From NCBI GenBank assembly GCA_036503065.1, contig DASXXM010000516.1:1-20303 (forward strand): 20,303 bases of DNA, given 5' to 3'. The position numbers were made by a program, and so were the translations under genes. Shown in pieces: positions 14,781 to 20,303 of this stretch. A model generated the notes under the pieces. The model saw only the letters and a program-made list of their open reading frames with translations. It had not been told where the DNA came from and did no database searches. Source of the DNA: DATEPR01 sp036503065. GTDB taxonomy: Bacteria > Actinomycetota > Actinomycetes > Mycobacteriales > Pseudonocardiaceae. Positions within the stretch are counted from its first letter, which is position 1; each line of letters begins with the position of its first letter.

Positions 14781-14793
14781 CTACGAATTGTAG
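14781..14793. promoter_or_regulatory. second CTAC-N5-GTAG dyad (BlaI-like operator)
   Basis: CTACGAATTGTAG, followed by GA, matches the blaI-upstream dyad CTACATGGTGTAG, also followed by GA, in arm sequence and spacing. It lies between cei and the divergent gene at 14853, about 37 bases before the leader ORF. It suggests that this promoter region belongs to the BlaI regulon. Confidence 0.45.
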
Positions 14794-14830
14794 GATCGCC
14801 GGGACGTGGACGGCGTGAGGAGGAACAGAG

Positions 14831-14860
14831 ATGAGCACCGCCGGAGCACGTCGTGCCTGA
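14831..14860 (+). CDS. nine-residue leader ORF overlapping the start of the next gene
   Basis: ATG 14831 encodes MSTAGARRA and stops at TGA 14858-14860. It has the strongest ribosome binding site around (GAGGAGG at 14817-14823, seven bases away), and the GTG of the next gene (14853) lies inside it. Translation of the leader would carry ribosomes across the downstream start, so coupling or attenuation is possible. Whether the leader is translated is not known. Confidence 0.45.
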   Translation: MSTAGARRA

Positions 14861-15410
14861 TCAGCGCGGCGAGAGACGCAGCCCGGGGGGATACCGGACT
14901 TCGGTCCTGGGCCGGGTCGACTGGTCGTGCTGGCTGGCCGCCGTCGGCTTGCTGTTCCTCACCGTGGTGTCGGTGCTCATCCAGTTCGCCATCCTCGGTG
15001 TCATCACCGCGATCCTGGCCGTCGGCCTCGTCGCGTTCGATTCCTGGATCAACCGCCCGAAGGGCTTCCGGGCTCAGCGCGCCGACGCCGGCCGGCAGAC
15101 CGGCGGCGTCCGGAGCGGCGGGTGGCGTGGCAACAGCGCGATCAACCGTGCCCGCCCGTCGGCCCAGAACTTCCGGCGCCCCACCACCGTCGGCCAGCCG
15201 CAACGCCGCCAACCGCCGCCACGGCAGCCGAACGGTCAGCCACCGCGCCAGCCCATCGGCCAACCCCAACGGCAGCAGCCGCCGGGCCAGCAGCCACGCC
15301 GGCAACCACCACCGGTCGGCCAACCGCCCCTCGGTCAGCCACCGCAGGGTCAGCCGCCCCGCCCGCCGTTCCGCCCGTCGCCGCCGGATCCCGGCCGCGC
15401 TCGGCGCTGA
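14853..15410 (+). CDS. two-helix membrane protein with Pro/Gln/Arg-rich tail
   Basis: This 185-residue protein of unrecognised family has a membrane hairpin at about residues 25-65 (CWLAAVGLLFLTVVSVL, FAILGVITAILAVGLVAF), followed by DSWINRPKGF. The last 85 residues are low-complexity and strongly basic, with repeated GQP/PPxQP units, probably disordered and cytoplasmic or wall-facing. GTG 14853 has GGAG six bases upstream and overlaps the leader ORF. It is divergent from cei and ends seven bases before a convergent gene. A scaffolding or envelope role would be a guess. The possible BlaI site at 14781 is in its promoter region. Confidence 0.75.
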   Translation: MPDQRGERRSPGGYRTSVLGRVDWSCWLAAVGLLFLTVVSVLIQFAILGVITAILAVGLVAFDSWINRPKGFRAQRADAGRQTGGVRSGGWRGNSAINRARPSAQNFRRPTTVGQPQRRQPPPRQPNGQPPRQPIGQPQRQQPPGQQPRRQPPPVGQPPLGQPPQGQPPRPPFRPSPPDPGRARR

Positions 15411-15417
15411 GTCGCGC

Positions 15418-15924
15418 CTACGCTGCCGACTGGTACAGGTGGTCGCTCCACCGCGACACCACGCGTCGTGTCGTGCCGACCACCGCGGGCCAGGGCGGCA
15501 GGCAGTGCCGGCGGCGCGGTGGCTCGATCCAGTACGGCGAACCGGTTTCGCTGGGCAGCGTCACCCTGGTGCCGGCGGTCAGGCCGCGCACGTGGACGTC
15601 GCCGAGCTCGGCCGGCAGGGCACGACGAATCGCGGCCGTCGGCGCGGTCAGGAACGTCCAGCTGTCCACGCCGGGCGCGGTGATCACCGGGCCGGCCAGC
15701 AGGGCGATCCGCAGTTCGAGCAGGACCGGACGAGCCACCTCGACCGGCATCACCACCGCGTCGAACACGCCGCCTGCCTCGATCACGATCCGGTGCGGTT
15801 CGACCTCGATACTGACCGGCCAGCCGAGGTTCTCCTCGTAGTGGGTTCTGGCGCCTACCAGGTTTCGCAGCCATTCCGGCGCGGGCGCCGCGCCGCCGAT
15901 GGCATCACCCGTGGTAACGATCAT
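15418..15924 (-). CDS. conserved-looking hypothetical soluble protein
   Basis: This 168-residue protein starts with ATG 15924, chosen because GGGAGG is seven bases upstream; the in-frame extension adds 23 residues without a ribosome binding site. It has no signal peptide or membrane helix. Visible pattern: APEWLRNLVGARTHYEENLGWPV (17-39), a beta-rich middle (VSIEVEPHRIVIEAGGVFDAVVMP), LLELRIALLAGPVI, WTFLTAP, then a C-terminal YWIEPPRRRHCLPPWPAVVG. The HY..xLGWPV opening and LPPWxxVVG ending look like a conserved actinobacterial family of unknown role, possibly distantly like primase/polymerase-associated small proteins; that is from memory and weak. It is convergent with the gene at 14853, with seven bases between. 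Confidence 0.75.
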   Translation of the reverse strand: MIVTTGDAIGGAAPAPEWLRNLVGARTHYEENLGWPVSIEVEPHRIVIEAGGVFDAVVMPVEVARPVLLELRIALLAGPVITAPGVDSWTFLTAPTAAIRRALPAELGDVHVRGLTAGTRVTLPSETGSPYWIEPPRRRHCLPPWPAVVGTTRRVVSRWSDHLYQSAA

Positions 15925-16056
15925 CGTGAGCCTCCCACCTGCCAGCGTGTGACTCACGTCGCACTGAACACACCTTCTGTCGTGCGCCACCACGGACTTT
16001 CTTCCTTGGCCGGGCCCGCCTGCCGATCCGAAACCGGTTGGCCGGCCTGGTCAGCG

Positions 16057-16081
16057 GTTTCCGGGCGCTGTCAATGGGTAT
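16057..16081 (+). promoter_or_regulatory. SigB-like promoter (GTTT-N15-GGGTAT)
   Basis: GTTT at 16057-16060, a 15-base spacer and GGGTAT at 16076-16081 match the general-stress SigB pattern of actinobacteria (GNNT-N14-16-GGGTAC/T). It lies 33 bases before the start of the three-helix membrane protein, the correct orientation and distance. Confidence 0.5.
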
Positions 16082-16113
16082 CCATCGGGACGGGGACGGA
16101 CCGAGGAGGTCTC

Positions 16114-16581
16114 GTGGACAACGAACGTGTGATATTCCTGGTGATCGGTGTGTTGATCGTCGTCGCCGTCGGCCAGTTGCTGGCGATGGGCGGCCGTCGA
16201 TACCTGGCCGACGCGGTCCCGTCCGAGCGGCGGTCGTCCGGTTCGGCGGCCACGCTCGTCGCCGTTCTGTTCCACCTCATGACATTGGGCATCGTGGCGC
16301 TGCTCGCGGTCATCCCGTTCGGCGGCTCGGCAGGGGACGGTCTACTGCTGCGCCTTGGCGTCCTGCTCATCGCGCTGGCCGCGATCTTCGGCGTCACCAT
16401 GACGCTGTTGAGCCGGCGCCGTCAGGAGGCCCTGGCCACCGAGATCGAGACGGCGCACCTGGTCGAGGACGACCCGAGGACCCGCATCCGGGTGACCCCG
16501 GTAGAGCACGAGCGCGTCGAATCGTGGCGCGACCCGGCCGATACGCCTATGGGACAGCGTTACCAGGACCGCTCCCACTGA
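16114..16581 (+). CDS. three-helix small membrane protein
   Basis: This 155-residue protein starts with GTG 16114 behind GAGGAGG at about five bases; a long in-frame upstream extension is an artefact. Three membrane helices are visible: about residues 7-25 (VIFLVIGVLIVVAVGQLL), 46-67 (ATLVAVLFHLMTLGIVALLAVI) and 78-98 (LRLGVLLIALAAIFGVTMTLL). The last 55 residues are hydrophilic and acidic/basic mixed (RRRQEALATEIETAHLVEDD...), probably cytoplasmic. I do not recognise the family. The SigB-like promoter at 16057-16081 suggests stress expression. It stands alone on its strand, followed by a gene-poor interval. Confidence 0.8.
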   Translation: MDNERVIFLVIGVLIVVAVGQLLAMGGRRYLADAVPSERRSSGSAATLVAVLFHLMTLGIVALLAVIPFGGSAGDGLLLRLGVLLIALAAIFGVTMTLLSRRRQEALATEIETAHLVEDDPRTRIRVTPVEHERVESWRDPADTPMGQRYQDRSH

Positions 16582-17044
16582 CATCCGAACCGACACCGCT
16601 GACGACCAACCAATTCGAACTCGACGTCATGCACCCCACGGCGCCCTATGAACGCCAGCATCAACAGAAACGCGACCGCTGAACAGACGCGAGCGGGCCA
16701 GCAAGTCCCCGGCATCACCAGCCAACAAGGGGACTCGCGAAACTTCGCGGCAGTCAATCGTTTCATCCAGTCCTTCCGCATCGAGGTGACGCGGACCGCC
16801 AAAGCACGATGACGAGTCAAACGGCGCCCATAGGGCGACAAAGCCAACCCAGCCAACACATTCGGCGCAGTCACCCACAGATGTCCGGAAAATCGCAGCA
16901 AAGGCCACCTGCTTCACCATCAGAACGCCACGACAAAATGCGACTTCGCCGAACACGCGGGCAGACCCCGCCCATCCCTGGGGGCTACGGCCCTTTTCCA
17001 AGGTATACCTGTCAAGCCCCAAATGGGGTATCCGGCAGGTCCCC

Positions 17045-17072
17045 TGTGGACAATTCCCGGAGCTGTGGACAG
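17045..17072 (-). promoter_or_regulatory. DnaA box pair (one perfect, one single-mismatch)
   Basis: TGTGGACAA at 17045-17053 is the exact reverse complement of TTGTCCACA, the high-affinity actinobacterial DnaA box. A second TGTGGACAG at 17064-17072 differs at one base, same orientation, 19 bases apart. No dnaA or dnaN gene is near, so this is not oriC as seen here. Confidence 0.45.
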
Positions 17073-17427
17073 TCGCTTGACAACCACGAGCGGTTCTGCA
17101 GCAGTCGGGAGCGGCTGGGTCCACCGGCTTGGTGGATTCTAGTCCGCACTCGGGGGAAATCTGGTCCGGAGACCGTCGAACGCGATGGTCGCACCGTCCG
17201 CCAACGAATCGCGTCGGGCCGGTTCTATGAGCAGAATTCATACTGATGTGGTTGTAGGACAACAGGTTCAGCTCGTCGGCGCCCCGGGACACCGCTGCAC
17301 GCCGTCCAGCCCAAGTTCGAACAGCCAGTCCAGGGGCCGGAGAACCGTTGCTCGGTGAGCCAGCATGGGCGAGCGGTTCGATGCGGGACATGTCGAGGGA
17401 ATACCCGCGGTCGAAACGGTATTCGAT

Positions 17428-17453
17428 GTTTCGATGGTAACGGACCGAGGTAC
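17428..17453 (+). promoter_or_regulatory. SigB-like promoter (GTTT-N16-AGGTAC)
   Basis: GTTT at 17428-17431, a 16-base spacer and AGGTAC at 17448-17453 match the SigB pattern with one mismatch in the -10 box. The small hydrophobic protein starts 43 bases downstream, leaving a leader of about 35 bases. Confidence 0.4.
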
Positions 17454-17495
17454 TGCTATGAGTAGAAGTTCACCCGATAGAGGGAGACGAGCATA

Positions 17496-17666
17496 ATGAT
17501 CATCATACTGGTCTTGTTGTTGGCGTTGGTGTTGGGCGGTGTGGGCTTCGCGTTGCACGCGCTCTGGATCGCGGCCGGCGTGGTACTCGTGTTGTGGCTG
17601 CTCGGTTTCGTCGTTCGTTCGGCGGAAGGCGCCGGCGGCGGCCGTGCACGGTGGTACCGCTGGTAG
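17496..17666 (+). CDS. 56-residue hydrophobic membrane protein
   Basis: ATG 17496 opens MIIILVLLLALVLGGVGFAL and ends with a short GGGRARWYRW tail at TAG 17666. AGGGAG lies about nine bases upstream. Two closely spaced membrane helices (about 1-20 and 23-40) fill the protein. It resembles the short hydrophobic proteins common in Streptomyces and relatives, which share an ALHxLWxAAxVLxVLWLxGFVxR pattern and an RWYRW end; their role is unknown. The SigB-like promoter at 17428-17453 and the presence of a similar promoter before the other membrane protein at 16114 hint at envelope stress. It is below the size usually called automatically. Confidence 0.8.
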   Translation: MIIILVLLLALVLGGVGFALHALWIAAGVVLVLWLLGFVVRSAEGAGGGRARWYRW

Positions 17667-17767
17667 TCCCGCACGCGCGGTGACCGCTTTCCGGGCCGGA
17701 CGACGCCATGGGCTCGTCCGGCCCGATGCGCTGCCACCGGGGCCTCTCGGAGGGGAATAATGGGGTC

Positions 17768-17971
17768 ATGACCCCGCTGGTGCTGCCGGTGATGATGGCT
17801 CTCAATCGGGCCACGCCCGAACTCGACGTCGGGATTCCCGTGGCCGGGAGTGGCTTCGGTCTCATACTCGCTCTTGTCGCGTTCGCGCTCACCATGTTCT
17901 GGCGTATCACGACGCCGGTCGCGGTCCTGCCGCCGGTCGGCTGGGCCGACGCATTCGACAACGGCAGCTGA
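17768..17971 (+). CDS. 67-residue single-helix membrane protein
   Basis: ATG 17768 opens MTPLVLPVMMALNRATPELD. One membrane helix (about residues 30-48, FGLILALVAFALTMFW) is followed by a short tail ending DAFDNGS. The ribosome binding site GGAGGGG (17749-17755) is 12 bases away, but it sits four bases before a three-codon ORF (ATG-GGG-TCA-TGA, 17760-17771) whose stop overlaps this start as ATGA. Initiation by re-start after the mini-ORF is therefore likely. It is followed within 12 bases by a strong hairpin terminator, which supports it being a real gene. No family is recognised. Confidence 0.6.
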   Translation: MTPLVLPVMMALNRATPELDVGIPVAGSGFGLILALVAFALTMFWRITTPVAVLPPVGWADAFDNGS

Positions 17972-17978
17972 GTATTCG

Positions 17979-18015
17979 AAAACGCCGGCGGAGTGACACA
18001 CCGCCGGCGCTTTCG
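17979..18015. terminator. bidirectional hairpin terminator
   Basis: A perfect nine-base stem CGCCGGCGG/CCGCCGGCG (17983-17991 and 18001-18009) encloses a nine-base loop. On the minus strand it is followed by TTTTCGAA, serving the YihY-like gene that ends at 18101; on the plus strand by CTTTCGG, serving the small gene ending at 17971. It separates convergent genes. Confidence 0.8.
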
Positions 18016-18100
18016 GTCGGGGGCCGGCAGGCCGGCCCGAGTCCTGCCGGGGTGGAATGCCCAGATCTGAACGGGTTAAACCTGATCGCGGGTTCGACAC

Positions 18101-19003
18101 CTACGCACCCGGTGCGTCCCGCGCGGCTTCCACGGTCCAGGCCGTGACCAGCATCAACATGCGCGACACGACGTAGATGAACACAAGCAGGCCGACGATC
18201 CCGCCGAACGCAACACCGACCGGCGACCGACCGACCAACCCGAGATACACACTGCCGAGCCGCTTCAGGATCTCGAACCCGATGGCGGCGGCCAGCGCGG
18301 CCCGCACCGCCCCACGCGTGTCGACCGGCTCTCTCGGGAGTTTGGCCAGCACCCAGAGGAACACCAGCCAGTTGGCCGCCACCGCGAGCACCACGGACCC
18401 GGCGACCAGCAGGGCGTTCGCCCACCCGGCGTCGGACAACCCGGCCAGCCGCAGCAGCAACGACCCGAGCGCGCCGCCCGCCGCCGTGAGCGTGAACGAG
18501 ACCAGCAACGCGGCCGCGAGCCCGAGCAGCGCCAACAGGTCCTTGGCGACCGTCGGCAGCAGCCGTTGCGGCGACCGCTCCTGGCACCACATCGCGGTCA
18601 ACGAGTCCCGCAACGCGTTCATCCAGTTCCAGCCCGAATACAACCCCACCGCGAGCCCGAACACCCCGATCTTCACGCGGTGGTCGACGACGTTGTCGAA
18701 CAACCCGTTGGTAACGCCGGACAACGGTCCCGGCACGGCCGCCGTGAGCAGACGGCGCGCCGCACCGAGCAACGTCGGCTGCCCGGCCAGGACGAAGCCG
18801 ACGGCGGCGAGGGCCACCATCAGCATCGGAACCAGGGACAGCACACTGAAGTAGGTGATGGACGCCGCGTAGTGATAGCCATGGTGGTCGACATACCGTT
18901 TGCCGGCCCGCGCCAACCGATCCAGCCACGGATACCGCCGGCGCAGCGCCACCGGCCGGCGGCCATGCCGCCGGATCAGCCATGCGGGCCGGGTGAGGTA
19001 CAC
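18101..19003 (-). CDS. YihY/BrkB (YhjD-type) inner membrane protein
   Basis: This 300-residue protein shows the YihY/virulence factor BrkB family layout: a basic N-terminus, an amphipathic entry (RAGKRYVDHHGYHYAASITYFSVLSLVPMLMVALAAVGFVL), and six membrane helices, roughly at 45-72, 112-130, 156-180, 192-218, 233-250 and 257-285. Conserved ITYFSVLSLVPML and WNWMNALRDSLTAMW are visible. The old assignment to ribonuclease BN is wrong for this family; transport or envelope roles are proposed but unproven. It starts at GTG 19003, ten bases from a GGGGTATCCCC inverted repeat. It is divergent from the phosphatase-like gene and ends at the bidirectional terminator. Confidence 0.88.
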   Translation of the reverse strand: MYLTRPAWLIRRHGRRPVALRRRYPWLDRLARAGKRYVDHHGYHYAASITYFSVLSLVPMLMVALAAVGFVLAGQPTLLGAARRLLTAAVPGPLSGVTNGLFDNVVDHRVKIGVFGLAVGLYSGWNWMNALRDSLTAMWCQERSPQRLLPTVAKDLLALLGLAAALLVSFTLTAAGGALGSLLLRLAGLSDAGWANALLVAGSVVLAVAANWLVFLWVLAKLPREPVDTRGAVRAALAAAIGFEILKRLGSVYLGLVGRSPVGVAFGGIVGLLVFIYVVSRMLMLVTAWTVEAARDAPGA

Positions 19004-19033
19004 GTCAGGGGGATACCCCGCGGTCGAGCCCGA

Positions 19034-19039
19034 TACCCT
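19034..19039 (+). promoter_or_regulatory. -10 box TACCCT for a probable leaderless transcript
   Basis: TACCCT ends five bases before the GTG at 19045, so transcription would begin at or next to the start codon. There is no ribosome binding site upstream of that GTG, which fits a leaderless mRNA, common in actinobacteria. The -35 region is not clear. Confidence 0.4.
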
Positions 19040-19044
19040 TGATT

Positions 19045-19473
19045 GTGCTCGATACCTGGGAGCCCACGTCAGCGGGCGTGCTGCGGCTGCCGTCCGGCCG
19101 GCTCGTTCGTGGGCGGGGCCTGAGTCGGCCGGTCCCGGCGGGTCAGGAGCCCGCCTTCGCGCTCTACCTGCTCGGGCGTCGGCCGCCGCCGGTCGCCTGG
19201 GAGCACCGGTGGCTCAGCTGGCCCGATTTCGGGCTGCCGTCCGACCGGCTGGCAACGGTCGACGCGCTGCGGGAGGCATGGGCGCGGGCGCAGACCCAAC
19301 GCGTCGAGGTCGCGTGTGCCGGTGGGCACGGCCGCACCGGGACGGCCCTGGCCTGCCTCGCCGTGCTCGACGGCGTGCCCAACGGCGCGGCGGTCGCCTA
19401 CGTGCGGGAGCACTACTCGCCGGGAGCCGTTGAAACACCCTGGCAGCGCCGCTTCGTGGCCCGATTCCGGTAG
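19045..19473 (+). CDS. small protein-tyrosine-phosphatase-like protein (CX5R)
   Basis: This 142-residue protein contains CAGGHGRTGTALACLAVL (about residues 91-108), matching the CX5R(S/T) P-loop of cysteine-dependent phosphatases, with catalytic Cys91 and Arg97. The likely general acid is Asp62, in the WPDFGLP loop, which resembles the WPD loop of tyrosine phosphatases. It is short and lacks accessory domains. Possible substrates are phosphotyrosine proteins or phosphoinositides; not decidable here. GTG 19045 is chosen over TTG 19039 because a -10 box stands just ahead, suggesting leaderless translation. The YcaQ-like gene follows 32 bases later on the same strand. It is divergent from the YihY-like gene. 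Confidence 0.82.
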   Translation: MLDTWEPTSAGVLRLPSGRLVRGRGLSRPVPAGQEPAFALYLLGRRPPPVAWEHRWLSWPDFGLPSDRLATVDALREAWARAQTQRVEVACAGGHGRTGTALACLAVLDGVPNGAAVAYVREHYSPGAVETPWQRRFVARFR

Positions 19474-19505
19474 CCCGGGTCGGACCCGTCCCATAGCCTC
19501 GGGTC

Positions 19506-20303
19506 GTGACCGTCCACGAGCTTTCCCGTCTCGACGCGCGCCGCATTGCCGTGCGGGCGCAGTTGCTGGACGGTGTGCGGCCGACCGGGCTGCTGGACGT
19601 GGTGCGGCGGCTGACCCTGCTGCAGATCGATCCGATCGCGGCGATCGCGCCGAATGCCGATCTCGTGGCGTGGACCCGCCTCGGGTCGTCGTACTCGCCT
19701 GCCGCGTTGGACACCGCGCTTGCCGGGCGGTCGCTGTTGGAACTGCGGGCGATGGTCCGGCCCGGCGAAGACCTGGCGCTCTACCGCGCTGACATGGCCC
19801 GCTGGGAGCGGGCCGAGCGCGGGGAACTGGCCGGCTGGCGGGCGTCCCAGCGCGACTGGGTGCGGGCCAACGACGCGTGCCGGCTGGCCATCCTCGACCA
19901 GCTCGGCTCGTCGGGGCCGCTGCCGTCGCGCGATCTGCCGGACACCTGCGCGGTGCCGTGGCGGTCGAGCGGGTGGACCAACAACCGCAACGTCACGCAG
20001 CTGCTGGAGTTCATGGTGCTGCGGGGCGAGGTCGCGATCGCGGGACGCCGGGGCGCCGACCGGCTGTGGGACCTGGCGGCTCGGGTCTACCCCGATGACC
20101 CGGTGGTCCCCAGGGACGATGCGCTGCGCGGCCGCGACGAGCGGCGGCTGCGGGCGTTGGGCATCGCACGTGCCAGGGGGCCGGAGTGTCCGGTCGAGCC
20201 GGTGGACGTGGGTGCGGCGGGGGAGCTGGCGGTGGTGGCGGGCGTGAAGGGCGCCTGGCGAGTCGATCCTTCCTCGCTGGGCCAACCGTTCTCCGGGCGC
20301 GCG
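19506..20303 (+). CDS. winged-helix DNA glycosylase, YcaQ/AlkX type (3' end cut by window)
   Basis: The first 266 residues are visible; the frame is open to the window end. GTG 19506 opens VTVHELSRLDARRIAVRAQ. The HTH_42 fold is recognised from LLDVVRRLTLLQIDPIAAIAPNADLVAWTRLG (about 29-60), LLELRAMVRPGEDLALYRADM, and GSSGPLPSRDLPDT with WTNNRNVTQLLEFMVLRGEVAIAGRRG (about 157-184). The QID triad (Gln40-Ile41-Asp42) fits the Q-phi-D motif of AlkX/YcaQ rather than the Q-phi-Q of AlkZ. Such enzymes unhook interstrand crosslinks or excise bulky alkylated bases. A TAGCCT -10-like box ends six bases before the GTG and no ribosome binding site is seen, so it may be leaderless. It may be co-transcribed with the phosphatase-like gene. 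Confidence 0.88.
   Translation, partial: MTVHELSRLDARRIAVRAQLLDGVRPTGLLDVVRRLTLLQIDPIAAIAPNADLVAWTRLGSSYSPAALDTALAGRSLLELRAMVRPGEDLALYRADMARWERAERGELAGWRASQRDWVRANDACRLAILDQLGSSGPLPSRDLPDTCAVPWRSSGWTNNRNVTQLLEFMVLRGEVAIAGRRGADRLWDLAARVYPDDPVVPRDDALRGRDERRLRALGIARARGPECPVEPVDVGAAGELAVVAGVKGAWRVDPSSLGQPFSGRA

Larger units (their letters stand above)
16582..17495. other. gene-poor interval with DnaA box, hairpin and no supported gene
   Basis: These 914 bases contain overlapping frames on both strands (for example minus 16627-17391), but none has a domain, a ribosome binding site or the third-position GC bias of its neighbours, and composition is mixed. Visible items are a hairpin around CCCCAAATGGGG (17016-17027), flanked by ACCTG...CAGGT arms, a perfect DnaA box with a near copy at 17045-17072, and a SigB-like promoter near the right end. 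It may be a decayed gene region or a regulatory/structural locus. Confidence 0.5.

Noticed and set aside
17268..17366. Minus-strand 32-codon ORF (MLAHRATVLRPLDWLFELGL...)
   Set aside because: Partly coding-like codon use, but no convincing start signal or family. It may be a gene remnant but is not supported enough to list.
16627..17391. Minus-strand open frame of 254 codons in the gene-poor zone
   Set aside because: No domain, no ribosome binding site, poor third-position GC bias, and other frames compete equally. Composition looks like decayed or non-coding DNA.
1..20303. CRISPR arrays, tRNA or rRNA genes, insertion sequences
   Set aside because: No regularly spaced repeats, no cloverleaf-like sequence and no transposase motifs were found by reading.

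Overview
The window is high-GC DNA with GC-rich third codon positions. It carries a Cei-like envelope protein, an F420-type luciferase-like oxidoreductase, a DUF3761 lipoprotein and a BlaI/M56 pair. Together these point to a filamentous actinobacterium, plausibly of the Pseudonocardiales; that placement is inference. Almost every gene could be tied to a sensible start and Shine-Dalgarno site. One long gene is cut by the right edge and a further start lies at the left edge.

Region 1 (about 1-4650, all minus strand) is the most remarkable. It looks like a compact cyanobactin-like RiPP operon. Transcription runs right to left: a 51-residue putative precursor (4467-4622), a 787-residue PatA/PatG-type subtilase (2038-4401), a 67-residue small protein (1820-2023), a second 592-residue PatA/PatG-type subtilase (57-1835), and the first six codons of another gene running off the left edge. 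The precursor has a PQ..xPVxR leader element, a GVTQS segment before a near-symmetrical hydrophobic core FITIGPITIAF, and an acidic tail ADDDAE. These recall PatE-type precursors (PQQ..PVxR, G[LV]E[AP]S, AYDGE). Neither protease has the PatG oxidase domain or an obvious PatG-type macrocyclase insertion, and no YcaO gene is in view. The first protease carries a beta-solenoid-like insert and a CxC...CxC linker.

Region 2 (5079-9065) is two divergent metabolic units. The leftward one is an SDR and a MOSC protein that share an ATGA overlap. The rightward one is an SDR, an LLM-class oxidoreductase and a TetR regulator. A perfect 18-bp palindrome between the units is the likely TetR operator.

Region 3 (9113-13326) is an envelope and beta-lactam-sensing-like locus. 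A leftward operon encodes a glycosyltransferase fused to a degenerate NodB domain, an intact NodB polysaccharide deacetylase and an M56 (BlaR1-like) membrane metalloprotease. A BlaI-like repressor is divergent from it. A CTAC-N5-GTAGGA dyad lies in the blaI intergenic region and recurs in the divergent promoter region at 14781, suggesting a small shared regulon.

Region 4 (13465-18100) holds a DUF3761 lipoprotein, a Cei-like protein, and several small or unknown membrane and soluble proteins. It also has two SigB-like promoter candidates and a gene-poor stretch (16582-17495) with a perfect DnaA box. Region 5 (18101-20303) has a YihY/BrkB membrane protein, a small CX5R phosphatase-like protein, and the N-terminal 266 codons of a YcaQ/AlkX-type winged-helix DNA glycosylase.
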